Source of the DNA: Fagopyrum homotropicum
Taxonomy: Eukaryota; Streptophyta; Magnoliopsida; Caryophyllales; Polygonaceae
Assembly: GCA_033239125.1 (NCBI GenBank)
Contig: BSWB01000004.1
Coordinates: forward strand, 126,551,235-126,615,234
Direction: 5' to 3'
DNA length: 64,000 nucleotides
A program made the position numbers and the translations under genes. Position 1 is the stretch's first letter, and each line of letters begins with the position of its first letter. The notes below the pieces were generated by a model that did not search any database, had not been told where the DNA came from, and saw only the letters and a list, made by a program, of their open reading frames with translations. This document shows, in pieces, positions 1 through 10,575 of this stretch.

Positions 1-229
1 AAAATTATCATCCCGAATCATTTGAATGGGGATTTATGGTTACCTTATAAAGATAGATTTCTACCCATGTTAACAAGAATTCTTCTTTTCTAGTGGTCGA
101 GTGATGACAAAGAACTCTAGAGTTAAACGTGCTCTTGCGGGAGAATTTCAAGACGGGTGACCTCTTGGGAAGTTTCTGCGCAAGCATGACTGGCATGAGG
201 ACAACGCCCCTAAGACCTCGGGTCTTACA
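1..229 (+). mobile_element. 5S rRNA-derived segment, likely Cassandra-type TRIM LTR end
   Basis: Positions about 112-185 closely follow the 3' half of plant 5S rRNA. The box A-like stretch GAGTTAAACGTGCT is followed 24 bases later by the box C-like GGGTGACCTCTTGGGAAGT. The segment ends in a short palindromic tract and TTACA at 225-229, like an LTR end. Cassandra TRIM retrotransposons are the known family whose LTRs carry a 5S promoter domain. Internal substitutions and a gap between the boxes argue against a functional 5S gene. The start lies outside the window, so a partner LTR and target duplication cannot be checked. Confidence 0.55.
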
Positions 230-780
230 ATCTTTTTAAAAGCACTAAATGCTTTATATTATGACCAAGTTTTGCTCACAATAAGTCCATATTTAGCCCC
301 ATATTACCCAATTAACTCGCTCAATTAACCCTTTGATTTTGTAACTCATAACATTCATTCCAATTAACTACTCTCTCAAATACGCCTTTTTTTGTAAAAG
401 GTTAATTCATATATAATAAAAGTGCGCATAAACCCAATAGAGTTTACGAATACAAGTGACATAGTCTATGTACAGGGTGTCAAGACATGAAGTCTAAGAC
501 ACAAAACAATGTAATCGAAAACAATCAATGTCTCAAGGAGGACATGCAAGTCCCCGAGCATAACCAGATACCCGCAATGAAATGATATATAATCCTCACA
601 CATTCATAAAGCGTTGGATCAAAGTCAAAAGGCATCCATCTTCGGCAAAGCCATTAGTAGATGGGAACCAAATGAGTCAAGCGTGACCAGCAACATCGGG
701 ATAAGACATTCCCCACCTTCGGCATGGACATCAACAAGGGAGTGGTCTAACCCGAGGAGGGTATCAAATACCAACTCTAG
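230..780. other. Unassigned sequence left of the LINE
   Basis: No convincing gene or terminal repeat is visible. Part of it may be the 3' untranslated tail of the minus-strand LINE, since a T7 run near 387 would be an A tract in LINE orientation. No target duplication was found to confirm this. Confidence 0.3.
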
Positions 781-1047
781 AGGGGAATGTTTCATATATG
801 ATCCAAAAAACATGAGAACTGGTGAGTCGAACCAGAACGTCAATAGGAATCCTATTGTCGTTGAAGACCAATGCATTCCTAGAGTGCCATAAGTAGTAAA
901 TCGTAGACGAGAAGGCATAGATTCTCTGTCTGCTCGTCCTACCTCTCTTAATGGCCGACTACCTCAACCAAACTATAGATGTCGAAATAGAGGTCAAAAT
1001 GTTGGACATATCCGATCCCTCACAAATATGTCTCCAAACCTCTCTCG
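780..1047 (-). pseudogene. LINE 3' ORF tail (zf-RVT region), separated from its body by a solo LTR
   Basis: Read on the minus strand, this continues the LINE reading frame broken at 4,096 by the solo LTR. Across the LTR, with one copy of the CATAC target site, a frame reads a Cys-x2-Cys pair, then HDHLF and YAREVWRHI. That matches the zinc-binding zf-RVT tail of plant L1 LINE reverse transcriptases. Further down, a YYLWHSRNALVFND-like segment also fits the end of such ORFs. Stop codons interrupt it. The left limit is approximate. Confidence 0.65.
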
Positions 1048-1052
1048 CATAC

Positions 1053-4000
1053 TGTAACACCCCGAATTCGCGGGACTCAAGATGCTACGGGTTAGGACCT
1101 CACAATGGGTCCTGACCCTTAGCTTAACAACAATTTCACCGGATCTTGCAACAAGGCACAAATAAAGGCCAAAACCGAAATACATTTTTATGCAATGAAA
1201 AGAAAAACCCGAAAGAATACAACAAAGGACTTCAGCCGAAAATACAACCCCAAAGACGAAATGCCATACAACATACAAAACACAATAACCAAAGAACAAA
1301 ACACAACCCGACTCCAACCAAAACTCTTCCTAAAATGTACGGACCCCGGCTGCCCACTCTTCCGGATCTCTCGGCCGCATTCCTAACCTGCAAGGCAAAC
1401 TACAACAATCGGTATAAAACCGTTGCTCATATTCGAGGCATTAGAATCAAGGTGAAAAGGCACAAACACAAGTCAATCATCATAAACACCCAATACACTC
1501 CAAAGCACACAAGTCCGGTTTATTTTTCTATTATTATTAAGTCATATCCCGTTCTAATTCAACTTAGGTTGTGACACGAGAGTAACCGAAACTCGCCTCG
1601 GTCCCTACTTACCGGCATGGAATGGTACTGATACATCTGACCGAGAACCTCCTAGCTCTTACGGGAGCTAGGCAAGTTGTCACCGCCCGTTATCATACAC
1701 TTGGGCCAAAATAATATAAAAAGGTCGGTAATCTTATTCCGGTTTTATAGTTATAATGAAAGTAATAAAACACATACCACCAAACACGCATCGAATCTAA
1801 TACATAGAATACGAGCTAAGTAAGTCCGGAGACTTAGCTCGTCCCAAACGCTAACTCACGCAACACTCTCGCTTCCCTTTGGAAGAAGCCTACAACCTGC
1901 TCACAACAAGATATCTAAATCAACAACTCGCTCAACTCAAGAAGTCTTAGACTTCTACACAAATGATCTACACAAGATCATTTGACTCTCATTCTAGGAC
2001 CGCATCCTAGAATCCCTCATGCTCACACCACACTCAACACAAGCTATAAGGCCTTAGACTTCTAGACTCTATGATCTCGCAAGATCATAACCCAACACGT
2101 ACTAGGATAAACATGCCTAGCCCAAACAAACTCAACGGTAACAACACCATGCTAGGATAAGCATATCCTAGCCCATAATCTCAACAACCGTATAACCACA
2201 ACCTTAAGCCTCAGATACTCACAAGATCAACCAAACACTAAACGTCTTACAACAATCGACAATCCTCAAAACTCACCTAAGGTCCAAACCACTACTTGGT
2301 ATTCATTGTAAGTTATACTAGATCCAACCTAGCATGATACTAATACTAAACATAACTAAATCGAGGAAAAGAATACTCACACAACGTCAAAAGACGAAAG
2401 TCGAACTTAGACTCGTTAGGCCTTTATCTGGGCGCTTCCGGACCTAAAACCAAAGCCACACAAATTTAGCTAATACGCTAAATTTGATCGTAATATATAA
2501 GATATATTATTCTAAGGTAAACTCATTTTCAAAAGCAAACACTAAAAACCCGCAATTAAACCCTTGAGTCAAAATCTCGAAATTAATCCAACGAGTGTAT
2601 AAAATATAAGGAAAGTCCCGCTTTGAAAACAAGGATAAAACTCGTAAAAACGCTTTCCGGGACAAATAATACCATTCTAAAAATATGGGTCATAATACGT
2701 AATTAATTTCTTGGGCCATAATATGTAAATAGTTTCTGCAGGAGGGTATAATGCTCACATTCAAAAACTTGGGTTCAAAACTGCAAATAATCAAATCTAG
2801 GCACAAATTGTAAATATAAAATAAGGGAGGTGTTTTGTAATTACACCTACAATCTGGGTATCCCGATTTAAATACCAAAAGGGTTCTCAAAACCCTTTTC
2901 TTGTGGGAGCTTTGGACTCTGGAGCTCAATCGGAGGCGGGGAGGGAACGCAGAATGGGGTTGGCGGCGAGGCAGGGCTGGCAACCATGGCTCCGGGCAAG
3001 GCGAAGTAGGCGGCAAGGTACTGGGCTCCTCCATCGGGTTTCGCAGGGCGAAAGCAGGGTGAAGAAGGCATGCAGCCACGCGGGGCAACAAGGCAGGAGG
3101 CGGCGGGCTTGGTTCTACAATGGCCAAAGCAGTAGGGCGGCACTCTGGCGGACAGCTGGTCCATCCATGCGACAAAAAGGGGAAAAGGCAATAGGGTTTC
3201 ATCTTCCCCCCTTTTTTTGAATCCAGATGCGGCGGAGAAGGGCGGAGTGATGAGAGGTGAGGCCAAGGCAGAGCACCTGCGCAGGCGGCGACGCTACTCC
3301 GGCGTCTAACGTGCCGCTCCCAATGTGTCGGTTCGACAGAGAAGACGAGTGTGGAGGCAGGTTGCAACAGAGGACTGAGAAGGGAAGAGAGGAGGACCGT
3401 TGGGAGCTTCTGTCGAACGAAGGAGGAGGGCTCCTCTCGGGCGTTGCGGTGGTGAGCGAGCGGTGGCTCCGGAAGGGCTCGATGGTGAGGTGCTGCTCGC
3501 TGCAAGAGTGAAGAATGGAAGAAGCTGCTCCTGTTTTGTTTTGCTGGGTGAAACAAAGAGGTGAGGCTAGCGTGCAAAACTGAGGGAACAGAAGACAAGG
3601 CTGAGGAGAGGCGAGGGAGGCGAGGAGTCGGGGGTAGGTGCAGGGGCTACAACATATAGAGGCAGGAAGCCATCAGGACAATAGGAAGGGGAAATGAATT
3701 AAAGAAAGGGGAGAAAATAAAAGGCAAAATAAATATGAGATAAAATAAGATTTAAAGAAGATAAACTAAACTCGATCGGAACGGGACTTTCGGATCGATA
3801 TATATTTCCGAACTTTTTCGAGAAACAAAAAAAACGACAATATATGTAGATCGAGTACATAAACTTAAACCCACAAAAATATACGTGGCGACGTATAATT
3901 CAATCTAGTAATTAAAATTACGACATTCCAATAATACTTAAAATAACGATAATATATCTCTATAAATATATACCCGTAAAAAGTAAATTTTACGACGTAA

Positions 4001-4090
4001 AATACTCATAAAACATACTCAAGATATTAAAATATCAATAAGGGCCGGAAAATAAATGTCTCATACACGCTTACAAACTGAGGCGTTACA
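1053..4090 (-). mobile_element. Solo LTR, 3,038 bp, Ty3/Gypsy-like, TSD CATAC
   Basis: The element begins TGTAACACCCCG and ends GGCGTTACA, with termini TGTAAC/GTTACA. It is bounded by the perfect 5-bp duplication CATAC (1,048-1,052 and 4,091-4,095). No gag, pol, primer site or polypurine tract lies inside, so it is a single LTR left by LTR-LTR recombination. Comparison with the Gypsy LTR at 58,057 puts its sense strand on minus. A GC-rich block (about 2,900-3,600) holds a 302-codon frame on minus (2,690-3,598), Pro/Ser/His-rich with no recognisable domain. This is probably a chance frame, because its inverted copy is broken. LTRs near 3 kb with these ends suit Tekay/Del-type chromoviruses, but no coding region proves that. 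Confidence 0.88.
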
Positions 4091-4095
4091 CATAC

Positions 4096-5951
4096 TTGGA
4101 TCCATAAAACAAGTGGTCATGAGACTCGCTCCTCTACACCATCCGCATGTCAGGTCAATGTCAAGGAAAGAGAATATTTATAGTGGAAAGACATTCCATG
4201 ATGGTCATCTAGAGAATGAAACCATGTTTTGGCGTATGTATTCCTCGAATCCCACACAAGTCTGTACTCAACATCATGTTCGTGCACTCTAAGTAGGTCC
4301 TAGGCCCAGGTCACCAAGAACTTCTCCCTATGACAACAAGAGTCAAGGGTCTTAGTCAGATTTAGAGTCAGACCCCTCCTTCTCATAATCTCATCTCTTA
4401 CACCAATAATAGCCTTGATAAAGGTGAATCATGTATGTGAATAACCCAGTCACAAGACTCAATCACCTGAAGATAGTGGTGGTGTATCCACCTCACCCAA
4501 AGACTATCTTGGTTGACGTGGATGTGATGGTAATGCTTGCATATAAATGCCAGGTTCTTGGCACGAAGATCAAAGAGACCAAGACCACCTTCTCTCTTCG
4601 GCATGCAAACCATATTCCAATCAACTCTTGGATAACTCCAAAAAACCTCCTACACATCCCAATTATACGATCCAGAACCAGTTCGGGATAGGGAGCAAGG
4701 ATAACCAAAAATAAACATTACCCTAGAGGACAATGCGGATCAGCTCAAGACGACCAACAAAGGAAAGGTGTCTCTTGTTCCAAGCATTGATATAACTCCC
4801 GATTCGCTCAATAAGGCAAGAATAATCCACACCACGGAGCTAATGAGGAGCAATCGGGATGCCCCAATAGCAAAAAGGAATCTCTCCAAGAGCAAAGCCG
4901 GAAGTATGAATCAGGTCAGCGACTTCGGTACTAGGGACGGAGGCAAGGTATATGGAGGACTTGGCAGACTAAGTGCAAGCCCCGATATCTTCTCAAATCT
5001 GCGAAGGCAACCCAACAAAATATCAACCGAGGTCTTGTCCTCACAACGAAAAAGGACGATGCCGTCAGCGTACAATAAGTGGGCGATATGGAGGCCTCGA
5101 CAATGCTGGTGGAACTGGAACTCTGGTTTGGAAGTCTCGTGACGGATCATTCTAGACAAGAACTCCATACATACCACAAACAGAAGGGGGAAAGGGGGCA
5201 TCCCTTACGGAGACCCCGTCGACCTTGAAAATGACAATGAGAAGTCTTATTGACCCGGATAGAGTAAGAAGTCATGGTGACACACTCCATCACCCAATCA
5301 ATGAACTTGGTCGGGAACAAGAGCTCCGTCATGGCAAAACTCAGAAAGTCCCAAGAGATGGTGTCGTACGCTTTGGCCAAATCAATCTTCATAAAGCACA
5401 TCCTGATATCTCTCTTGACATTGTACTTCCGAAGGAGCTCTTGGTCAAGGAAGATGTTGTCGGACATCAACGTCCCTGGAACAAAAGCATATTGTTCAAA
5501 GTTAATTAGATTACCAAGGCAAGGACCAAGACGGTTCTTCATAAGCTTGGTGATGATCTTGTACACCACGTTGCAGTAGGAAATCGGCCTAAAGTGCTCA
5601 ACCTGAGAAGGGTTATTCACTTTAGCAATCAAAGACACCGGTGTATGGTTGAGTTGATGGTGTAGCTTCCCATTAACAAAAAACTCTCGGTCCGCGGCAC
5701 AAACCTCCGGACCCGTGGCGTTCCAAGTGGACTTGAAGAACTTGGAGTTGTAGCCATCCGGGCCGGGGGCCTTAAGATCATCAATCGACCAAAGAGCCGC
5801 CTTGATCTCCTCGAAAGAGACCATCTCAGTAAGTGTAACCCCGATATGCTTCCAAAACGTCATCTACTACTCACCTTAACATACCAAAAGGTTGATAACC
5901 AACCAATACAAAAATAAAAATAAAAATAGGTCAGTCTATATGACAAACTGA
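4096..5951 (-). pseudogene. L1-type LINE reverse transcriptase fragment
   Basis: Minus-strand frames give a plant non-LTR reverse transcriptase. The first part (5,863-5,147) carries DLKAPGPDGYNSKFF, FRPISYCNVVYKIITKLM and MKIDLAKAYDTISWDFL, ending near RKGCPLSPF. A frameshift near 5,150-5,200 is followed by AHLLYADGIVLF, where the second Asp of the usual YADD is Gly, so the catalytic centre is lost. The tail (about 4,613-4,398) reads MVCMPKREGGLGLFDLRAKN and DSLWVRWI, typical of the region before zf-RVT. The endonuclease domain is absent, so the copy is 5'-truncated just upstream of 5,875. The solo LTR interrupts its 3' end. This is a dead element. Its 5' portion (5,366-5,951) is repeated at 8,968-9,552. 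Confidence 0.85.
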
Positions 5952-5974
5952 CAGACTGACCTATTTTTATTTTT
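5915..5974. repeat. 22-bp perfect inverted repeat at the turn-round point of the palindrome
   Basis: The 22 bases at 5,915-5,936 (AAAAATA... to ...GGTCAGTCT) are repeated in exact inverted form at 5,953-5,974, around a 16-base spacer. The first arm belongs to the LINE 5' flank and also occurs at 9,515-9,536. The second arm has no other partner. It marks the place where sequence stops running forward and restarts on the opposite strand. Confidence 0.9.
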
Positions 5975-8967
5975 GTTTGGAATATGGTTTGCATGCCGAA
6001 GAGAGAAGGTGGTCTTGGTCTCTTTGATCTTCGTGCCAAGAACCTGGCATTTATATGAAAGCATTACCATCATATCCACGTCATCCGAGATAGTCTCTGG
6101 GTGAGGTGGATACACCACCGCTATCTTCAGGTGATTGAGCCTTGTGACTGGGTTATTCACATACATGATTCACCTTTATCAAGGCTATTATTGGTGTAAG
6201 AGATGAGATTATGAGATGGAGGGGTCCGACTCTGAATCTGACTAAGACCCTTGACTCTTGTTGTCATAAGGAGAAGTTCTTGGTGACCTGGGCCTATGAC
6301 CTACTCAGAGTGCACGAACATGATGTTGATTGGTACAAACTTGTTTGGGATTCGAGGAATATATATGCCAAAACATGGTTTTATTCTCTAGATGGCCATC
6401 ATGGAATGTCTTTCCACTAAAAATACTCTCTTTCCTTGACATTGACCTGACATGCGGATGGTGTAGAGGAGCGAGTCTCATGACCACTTGTTTTATGGAT
6501 GCAAGTATGTGTAACGCCTCAGTTTTTAAGCGTGTATGAGACATTTATTTTCCGGCCCTTATTGATATTTTAATATCTTGAGTATGTTTTATGAGTATTT
6601 TACGGGTATATATTTATAGAGATATATTATCGGTATTTTAAGTATTATTGGAATGTCGTAATTTTAATAATAGACTGAATTATACGTCACCATGTATATT
6701 TTTGTGGGTTTAAGTTTATGTACTCGATCTACATATACTGTCGTTTTTTTTGTTTCTCGAAAAAGTTTGGAAATATATATCGATCCGAAAGTCCCGTTCC
6801 GATCGAGTTTAGTTTATCTTCTTTAAATCTTATTTTATCTCATATTTATTTTGCCTTTTCTTTTCTCCCCTTTCTTTAATTCCTTTCCCCTTCCTATTGT
6901 CCTGATGGCTTCCTTCCTCTATCTGTTGTAGCCCTTGCACCTACCCCCGACTCCTCCCCTCCCTCGCCTCTCCTCAGCCTTGTCTTCTGTTCCCTCAGTT
7001 TTGCACGCCAGCCTCACCTCTTTGTTTCACCCAGCAAAACAAAACAGGAGCAGCTTCTTCCATTCTTCACTCTTGCAGCGAGCAGCACCTCACCATCGAG
7101 CCCTTCTGGAGCCACCCCTCGCTCACCACCGCAACGCCCGATAGGAGCCCTCCTCCTTCGTTCGACAGAAGCTCCCGACGGTCCCCCTCTCTTCCCTTCT
7201 CAATCCTCTGTTGCAACCTGCCTCCACACTCGTCTTCTTTGTCGAACCGACACATTGGGAGCAGCACGCCAGACGCCGGAGTAGCGTCGCCGCCTGCGCA
7301 GGTGCTCTGCCTTGGCCTCGCCTCTCATCACTCCACCCTTCTCCGCCGCATCTGGATTCAAAAAAGGGGGGGGAGATGAAACCCTATTGCCTTTTCCCCT
7401 TTTTGTCGCAGGGATGGAGCAGTTGTCCGCCGGAGTACCGCCCTACTGCCTCATCCTGGCCATTGTAGAACCAAGCCCGCTGCCTCCTGCCTTGTTGCCC
7501 CGCGGGGCTGCGTGCCTTCTTCACCCTGCTTTCGCCCTGCGAAACCCGATGGAGGAGCCCAGTACCTTGCCGCCTGCTTCGCCTTGCCCGGAGCCATGGT
7601 TGTCAGTCCTGCCTCGCCGTCAACCCCATTCTGCGTTCCCTCCCCGCCTCCGATTGAGCTCCAGAGTCCAAAGCTCCCACAAGAAAAGGGTTTTGAGAAC
7701 CCTTTTGGTATTTAAATCAGGATACCCAGATTGTAGGTGTAATTACAAAACACCTCCCTTATTTTATATTTACAGTTTGTGCCCAGATTTGATTATTGTA
7801 GTTTTGAACCCAAGTTTTTGAATGTGAGCATTATACCCTCCTGCAGAAACTATTTACATATTATGGCCCAAGGAATTAATTATGTATTATGACCCATATT
7901 TTTGGAATGGTATTGTTTGTCCCGGAAAGCGTTTTTACGAGTTTTATCCTTGTTTTCAAAGCGGGACTTTCCTTAAATTTTATACACTCGTTGGATTAAT
8001 TTCGAGATTTTGACTCAAGGGTTTAATTGCGGGTTTTTAGTGTTTGCTTTTGAAAATGAGTTTACCTTAGAATAATATATCTTATATAATACGATCAAAT
8101 TTAGCGTATTAGCTAAATTTGTGTGGCTTTGGTTTTAGGTCCGGAAGCGCCCAGATAAAGGCCTAACGAGTCTAAGTTCGACTTCCGTCTTTTGACGTTG
8201 TGTGAGTATTCTTTTCCTCGATTTAATTATGTTTAATATTAGTATTGTGCTAGGTTCGATCTAGCATAACTTACAATGAATACCAAGTAGTGGTTTGGAC
8301 CTTAGGTGAGTTTTGAGGATTGTCGATTGTTGTAAGACGTTGAGTGTTTGGTTGATCTTGTGAGTATCCGAGGCTTAAGGTTGTGATTATACAGTTGTTG
8401 AGATTATGGCCTAGGATATGCTTATGCTATCATGGTGCTGTTACCGTTGAGTTTGTTTGGGCTAGGCATGTTTATCCTAGTACGTGTTGGGTTATGATCT
8501 TGCGAGATCATAGAGTCTAGAAGTCTAAGGCCTTCTAGCTTGTGTTGAGTGTGGTGTGAGCATGAGGGATTCTAGTATGCGGTCCTAGAATGAGAGTCAA
8601 ATGATCTTGCGTAGATCATTTGTGTAGAAGTCTAAGACTTCTTGAGTTGAGCGAGTTGTTGATATAAATATCTTGTTGTGAGCAGGTTGTAGGCTTCTTC
8701 CAAAGGGAAGCGAGAGTGTTGCGTGAGTTAGCGTTTGGGACGAGGTAAGTCTCCGGACTTACTTAGCTCGTATTCTATGTATTAGATTCGATGCGTGTTT
8801 GGTGGTATGTATTTTATTGCTTTCATTATAACTTATAAAACCGGAATAGGATTACCAACCTTTTTATATTATTTTAGCCCAAGTGTATGATAACGGACGG
8901 TGACAACTTGCCTAGCTCCTGCAAGAGCTAGGAGTTGTTGATATAGATATCTTGTTGTGAGCAGGTT
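5953..8967 (+). repeat. 3-kb inverted copy of 1,649-4,620 (LINE tail plus LTR)
   Basis: From 5,977 to 8,934 the sequence is the reverse complement of 4,620 down to 1,649. The arms are 2,958 and 2,972 bp, and a 215-bp sample is about 95% identical by eye. It contains the LINE tail in plus orientation (5,977-6,504), the target site GTATG (6,505-6,509) and an LTR beginning TGTAACGCCTCAG at 6,510. The LTR is cut at 8,934 before its other end. The 302-codon frame of the left arm is split here. The 35 bases before 8,968 are an extra copy of 8,655-8,692. Transcription across both arms would give a long hairpin RNA. Confidence 0.92.
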
Positions 8968-9552
8968 GTACGCTTTGGCCAAATCAATCTTCATAAAGCA
9001 CATCCTGATATATCTCTTGACATTGTACTTCCGAAGGAGCTCTTGGACAAGGAAGATGTTGTCGGACATCAATCTCCCTGGAACAAAAGCATATTGTGCA
9101 AAGTCAATTAGATTACCAAGGCAAGGGCCAAGACGGTTCTCCATAAGCTTGGTGATGATCTTGTACACCACGTTGCAGTAGGAAATCGGCCTAAAGTGTT
9201 CAACCGAAGAAGTGTTATTCACTTTAGCAATCAAAGACACCGATGTATGGTTGAGTTGATGGTGTGGCTTCCCATTAACAAAAAACTCTCGGTCTGCGGC
9301 ACAAACCTCCGGACCCGTGACGTTCCAAGTGGGCTTGAAGAATTTGGAGTTGTAACCATCCGGGCCGGGGGCCTTAAGATCACCAGTTGACCAAAGAGCC
9401 GCCTTGATCTCCTCGAAAGAGACCATCTCTGTAAGTGTAACCCCGATATGCTTCCAAAACGGCATCTACTACTCACCTTAACATACCAAAAGGTTGATAA
9501 CCAACCAATACAAAAACAAAAATAAAAATAGGTCAGTCTATATGACAAACTG
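8968..9552 (-). pseudogene. Second copy of the LINE reverse transcriptase 5' part
   Basis: This is a direct repeat of 5,366-5,951, about 95-96% identical by eye. On minus it reads the same RT start (FEEIKAALW, LKAPGPDGYNSKFF, FRPISYCNVVYKIITKLM) and stops abruptly at the fused LTR sequence after LAKAY. The two copies part at 5,952/9,553, where this copy runs on into unrelated flanking DNA and the other turns back on itself. It therefore seems to be the copy that kept the original flank. Confidence 0.85.
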
Positions 9553-9683
9553 GCAAATTGGATTAACCTAATCTCAAAATATACATAATAGTTCAAGTTC
9601 ACATAACATTTAACATCCATAACGTCACCATACTAGATATTCAACACTTAACCGATTTAAAAACACACTTAATTGCGTTACGT

Positions 9684-9811
9684 TAACAGTTTCACCTTGG
9701 ATACCAAGTTTGATTTTAACTGTTAACCAACCGAAGGGCAAGCGTTACACTAACAATTTCACCGTGAATACCAAGTTTGATTTTAACCGTTAACCAACCG
9801 AAGGGCAAGTC
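9684..9811. repeat. Two-copy tandem repeat, unit about 62 bp
   Basis: Two adjacent units share TACCAAGTTTGATTTTAAC and GTTAACCAACCGAAGGGCAAG-like segments, with a few substitutions between them. No coding potential is seen. The rest of 9,553-10,091 shows no gene and ends in an (AT)n run at 10,076-10,091. Confidence 0.8.
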
Positions 9812-10319
9812 TTGGAGAACTTCTTGGTAAATCCATGATTCCCTAAATTCGCCTACCGGTAGCGAGATTGGAATTAGAAGACCTAATTCCCGGGGTCCAC
9901 TAAGCCCCAAATGGACATTTCTAATAATGTTGCCGAGCCACCATGTTTATTTACCCATAATGTCCGTATATTTTAATAACATGCGTCTAACATTTTCATC
10001 AGTGGGTACACTATCACTTTATCGATCAAGTAACCGTTGAATCAATAAAATACACGTTAGTCCAATCCAAAATTATATATATATATATATATCCTTACTA
10101 TACTAAATGTGGGAGTTGCCCCAATAAATAGGGGATTTCCCGTTTTACCCTTTTATCCCCTTCTTTCCTAATTTGCTATCCACTAATATAATATATTACG
10201 TTTTATTGCCATCTTTCATTGTTTGACAGCTTGCCCTCCATCTTTACACGCGTCATATTATTTCCTTGGCCTCTCTTTACGTGCATCTTTCTCCTGCATT
10301 CAACACAACTCTCTTTCTA

Positions 10320-10575
10320 TCTTCGATTAGTCTTCTGTAGTAAGCTTCTTTCTCTCATTATCTCTAAAATTTGATATTGGATACCTCGTTTCTGCATCCA
10401 TTCCGATTCCCAAACTCCCTTGAAACCCTAAATTTCATTTTTTTTTTGTTGTTTCTGTATTATAATTTTGCAGATGAGATGGAGCCCCAAGAAGACGAGC
10501 GAGATCCGATTGATGGAGATGCAAATGACGTTGATGAGCATGGTGCCGATGAAGAGGATGATGAAGAGGAAGGTC
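10320..10575 (+). pseudogene. Captured 5' leader and acidic first coding exon
   Basis: A pyrimidine-rich stretch with 'AAACCCTAAATTTC' resembles a plant 5' leader. It is followed by an intron-like end (TTTTGCAG, about 10,465-10,472) and then a frame beginning MEPQEDERDPIDGD with a run of Asp and Glu. It stops resembling coding sequence after a possible donor near 10,573. It may be the first exon of the NOL6-like gene next to it or a piece of a different captured gene; I cannot tell which. Confidence 0.45.

Noticed and set aside
112..185. Functional 5S rRNA gene
   Set aside because: The 5' half is missing, the middle is altered, and no T-rich terminator follows.
6935..7821. Pro/Ser-rich open frames in the right arm
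   Set aside because: They are broken pieces of the LTR GC-rich block in the inverted copy, with no domain and no intact frame.
1649..8934. Large inverted repeat as an assembly artefact
   Set aside because: The arms differ by about 5%, and the joints contain patches with their own microhomology, unlike a duplicated read or a fold-back chimera, which would be identical. Long reads are still the proper test.
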